The translations under genes and the position numbers were made by a program. A stretch of 6,973 nucleotides of DNA from Clostridia bacterium (lineage in GTDB: Bacteria; Bacillota; Clostridia; Christensenellales; DTU072), in contig JAQVME010000068.1 of the NCBI GenBank assembly GCA_028703745.1, positions 1 through 6,973 on the forward strand. Direction: 5' to 3'. Shown here in pieces: positions 5,336 through 6,973 of this stretch; the first letter of the stretch is position 1; each line of letters begins with the position of its first letter. The notes under the pieces were generated by a model. That model ran no database searches. It was given only the letters and a program-made list of their open reading frames with translations, and was not told where the DNA came from.

Positions 5336-6780
5336 AAGACCAGACCAGAGCGCCTCTGCTTGAGGCGCTTGAGCGTATGAGATACGAACGCACGGTGCCT
5401 TTCGACGTGCCCGGACATAAGCGCGGCAAGGGCAATCTGCCGTTGACGGAATTTTTGGGAGAAAAATGCCTGTCCGTGGACGTTAATTCTATGAAGTCTT
5501 TGGACAATCTCTGCCATCCGGTAAGCGTAATCAAGGATGCCGAGGAGCTTGCCGCCGAAGCCTTCGGGGCGGCGCACGCCTTTTTTATGGTGGGGGGCAC
5601 GACCTCTGCCGTTCAGGCAATGATACTTTCGAGCGTAAAAAGCGGTGACGAAATCATTTTGCCGCGCAACGTGCATCAAAGCGTAATCAACGCGCTGGTG
5701 CTTTGCGGCGCTATGCCCGTTTATATAAATCCGCAGACCCGCAAACGGCTGGGGATTGCGCTGGGAATGTCCGTTGACGACGTAAAACGCACCATTGCCG
5801 AGCACCCCGCCGCCAAGGCAATACTTGTCAATAATCCCACTTATTACGGCGTATGCTCCGATTTGAGGCAAATCACGCAAGTTGCGCATGAGAGCGGACT
5901 GCTGGTTCTTGTCGACGAGGCGCACGGCACTCATTTTTATTTTGGAAAGGATATGCCCGTTTCGGCTATGGCGGCGGGCGCCGATATGGCGGCGGCAAGT
6001 ATGCATAAGTCCGGAGGGTCCCTGACCCAAAGCTCTTTGCTGCTTTGCGGCGCAAAAGTCAACGCTCACTACGTCCGTCAGATTATCAATCTTACCCAAA
6101 CCACCAGCGGGTCGTATCTTTTACTGTCAAGTTTAGACATCTCGCGGCGCAATCTTGCTCTGTACGGAGAAGAGATTTTTGAAAAGGTAAAGCGCTTTGC
6201 AAAATATGCGCGGGACGAAATAAACGCCATAGGCGATTATTATGCATACTCTTCGGAGCTTATAAACGGAGACAGCGTTTTTGATTTTGACACCACTAAG
6301 CTTTCGGTGAACACCTTGAAACTGGGGCTGGCGGGCATTGAGGTATACGACCTGCTCCGTGACGAGTACGGCATTCAAATCGAATTCGGAGACCTCGGGA
6401 ATATCCTTGCCTATATTTCTGTGGGCGACAAAAATAAGAATATCGAGCGGCTTATCAGCGCGCTGGGTGAGATTCAAAGAGTTTATAAAAAGGACGATAG
6501 GGATATGCTCGAGAGCGGATATATCAGTCCGAAGGTGACGGTATCGCCGCAGACGGCGTTTTATGCCGAAAAAAACAGTCTTCCTCTTGCCGAGTGCGCC
6601 GGAAAGGTCTGCGCCGAGTTCGTAATGTGCTATCCGCCGGGCATCCCCATACTTGCTCCGGGTGAGGGTATCACGACGGAAATAGTTGATTATATAAAGT
6701 ATGCAAAGGAAAAGGGCTGCGTTATTACCGGTCCGGAAAGTATGGATATAAGCCGTTTGAACGTGCTTAAAGGAGAATAA
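5332..6780 (+). CDS. speA: PLP-dependent Orn/Lys/Arg decarboxylase, probably biosynthetic arginine decarboxylase
   Basis: A 482-residue enzyme of the fold-type I Orn/Lys/Arg decarboxylase family, close in length and motifs to Bacillus subtilis SpeA (about 490). Visible landmarks are FDVPGHKRG near residue 24, the EAFGA-x-H-x-FF-x-V-x-GT/S segment, NPTYYGV, LVDEAHG with Asp195 expected to bind the PLP pyridine nitrogen and His198 beside it, and SMHKSGGSLTQSS with Lys226 (codon at 6007) as the PLP Schiff-base lysine. The C-terminal domain contains the conserved YPPGIPI at 434-440. Sequence alone does not settle arginine versus lysine or ornithine. The resemblance to B. subtilis SpeA and the operon with speD and speE favour arginine to agmatine, which then needs an agmatinase or agmatine deiminase route to putrescine. 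Translation starts at TTG, overlapping the speD stop by four bases. Confidence 0.9.
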   Translation: MKDQTRAPLLEALERMRYERTVPFDVPGHKRGKGNLPLTEFLGEKCLSVDVNSMKSLDNLCHPVSVIKDAEELAAEAFGAAHAFFMVGGTTSAVQAMILSSVKSGDEIILPRNVHQSVINALVLCGAMPVYINPQTRKRLGIALGMSVDDVKRTIAEHPAAKAILVNNPTYYGVCSDLRQITQVAHESGLLVLVDEAHGTHFYFGKDMPVSAMAAGADMAAASMHKSGGSLTQSSLLLCGAKVNAHYVRQIINLTQTTSGSYLLLSSLDISRRNLALYGEEIFEKVKRFAKYARDEINAIGDYYAYSSELINGDSVFDFDTTKLSVNTLKLGLAGIEVYDLLRDEYGIQIEFGDLGNILAYISVGDKNKNIERLISALGEIQRVYKKDDRDMLESGYISPKVTVSPQTAFYAEKNSLPLAECAGKVCAEFVMCYPPGIPILAPGEGITTEIVDYIKYAKEKGCVITGPESMDISRLNVLKGE

Positions 6781-6781
6781 A

Positions 6782-6973
6782 ATGGACGATTTGTGGTATA
6801 GCGAGTATCATACGCCGGACGTGCGGTTTTCTATAAAACTCACACGTCAGCTTCACTATGAAAAGAGTGATTATCAAGCAATATCGGTGTTTGATTCGGC
6901 AGAATTCGGTCGTTTTCTGACATTAGACGGCATAATGATGCTCACCGAACGTGACGAATTCATTTATCATGAG
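6782..6973 (+). CDS. speE: Spermidine synthase (polyamine aminopropyltransferase), 3'-truncated by the window edge
   Basis: ATG at 6782 follows the speA stop by one base, with AAAGGAG at 6769-6775 overlapping the end of speA. The 64 visible residues begin MDDLWYSEYHTPDVRFSIK and reach LTLDGIMMLTERDEFIYHE, the N-terminal beta domain and the start of the catalytic domain of bacterial SpeE. The LDG...ERDEF-x-YHE motif is characteristic and helps form the putrescine and decarboxylated-AdoMet sites. The Rossmann-fold core, including the GGGDGG-type motif, lies beyond the window. The enzyme transfers aminopropyl from the SpeD product to putrescine, giving spermidine and methylthioadenosine. The frame is intact to the edge. 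Specificity for putrescine rather than another diamine is inferred from the family. Confidence 0.95.
   Translation, partial: MDDLWYSEYHTPDVRFSIKLTRQLHYEKSDYQAISVFDSAEFGRFLTLDGIMMLTERDEFIYHE

Noticed and set aside
5317..6099. Long antisense open frame (260 codons) opposite speA
   Set aside because: It is opposite a strongly conserved PLP enzyme, has no recognisable domain, and its His/Arg-rich composition is typical of antisense reading of a coding gene.

Overview
The window suggests a bacterium of the Firmicutes, probably an uncultured or gut-associated Clostridia-like lineage. This is inferred from strong AAGGAGG-type ribosome binding sites, lipobox lipoproteins, a TTG start, a BspA-like leucine-rich-repeat protein with a Listeria-Bacteroides repeat, and a polyamine operon whose decarboxylase resembles Bacillus SpeA. 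No rRNA or other phylogenetic marker is present, so the genus is not claimed.

Layout from left to right. (1) Up to 1910, + strand: the 3' part of a large surface protein with part of one Listeria-Bacteroides repeat and about 19 BspA-type repeats; its start lies outside the window. (2) 1939-1970: a bidirectional terminator shared with the convergent genes to its right. (3) 1990-3711, - strand: a two-gene operon encoding an SGNH/GDSL-family hydrolase lipoprotein and then an unrecognised lipoprotein, read from a near-consensus promoter at 3742-3770. (4) 3771-4142: about 370 bases with no convincing gene but two sizeable inverted repeats, one ending next to the -35 box of the following promoter. 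(5) 4143-4558: a consensus sigma-A-type promoter, a leader of about 380 nt rich in RNA secondary structure, and an intrinsic terminator directly before the speD ribosome binding site. (6) 4559-6973, + strand: speD, speA and the start of speE, tightly packed.

The three spe genes form a spermidine pathway. SpeD makes decarboxylated S-adenosylmethionine, the SpeA-family enzyme decarboxylates a basic amino acid (probably arginine, giving agmatine), and SpeE transfers aminopropyl to putrescine. An agmatine-to-putrescine step (speB or similar) would be expected beyond the right edge if arginine is the substrate.

The most interesting part is the speD leader. It has a strong promoter, an 11-bp long-range helix closing a multibranch loop with several hairpins, a 7-8-bp helix holding a GNRA-type hairpin, and a 10-bp terminator hairpin with a T-run that would block speDAE transcription. 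It matches no riboswitch or housekeeping RNA class I can recall. It is a candidate for a new polyamine- or SAM-linked attenuation element, or for a stand-alone structured RNA whose readthrough feeds the operon.
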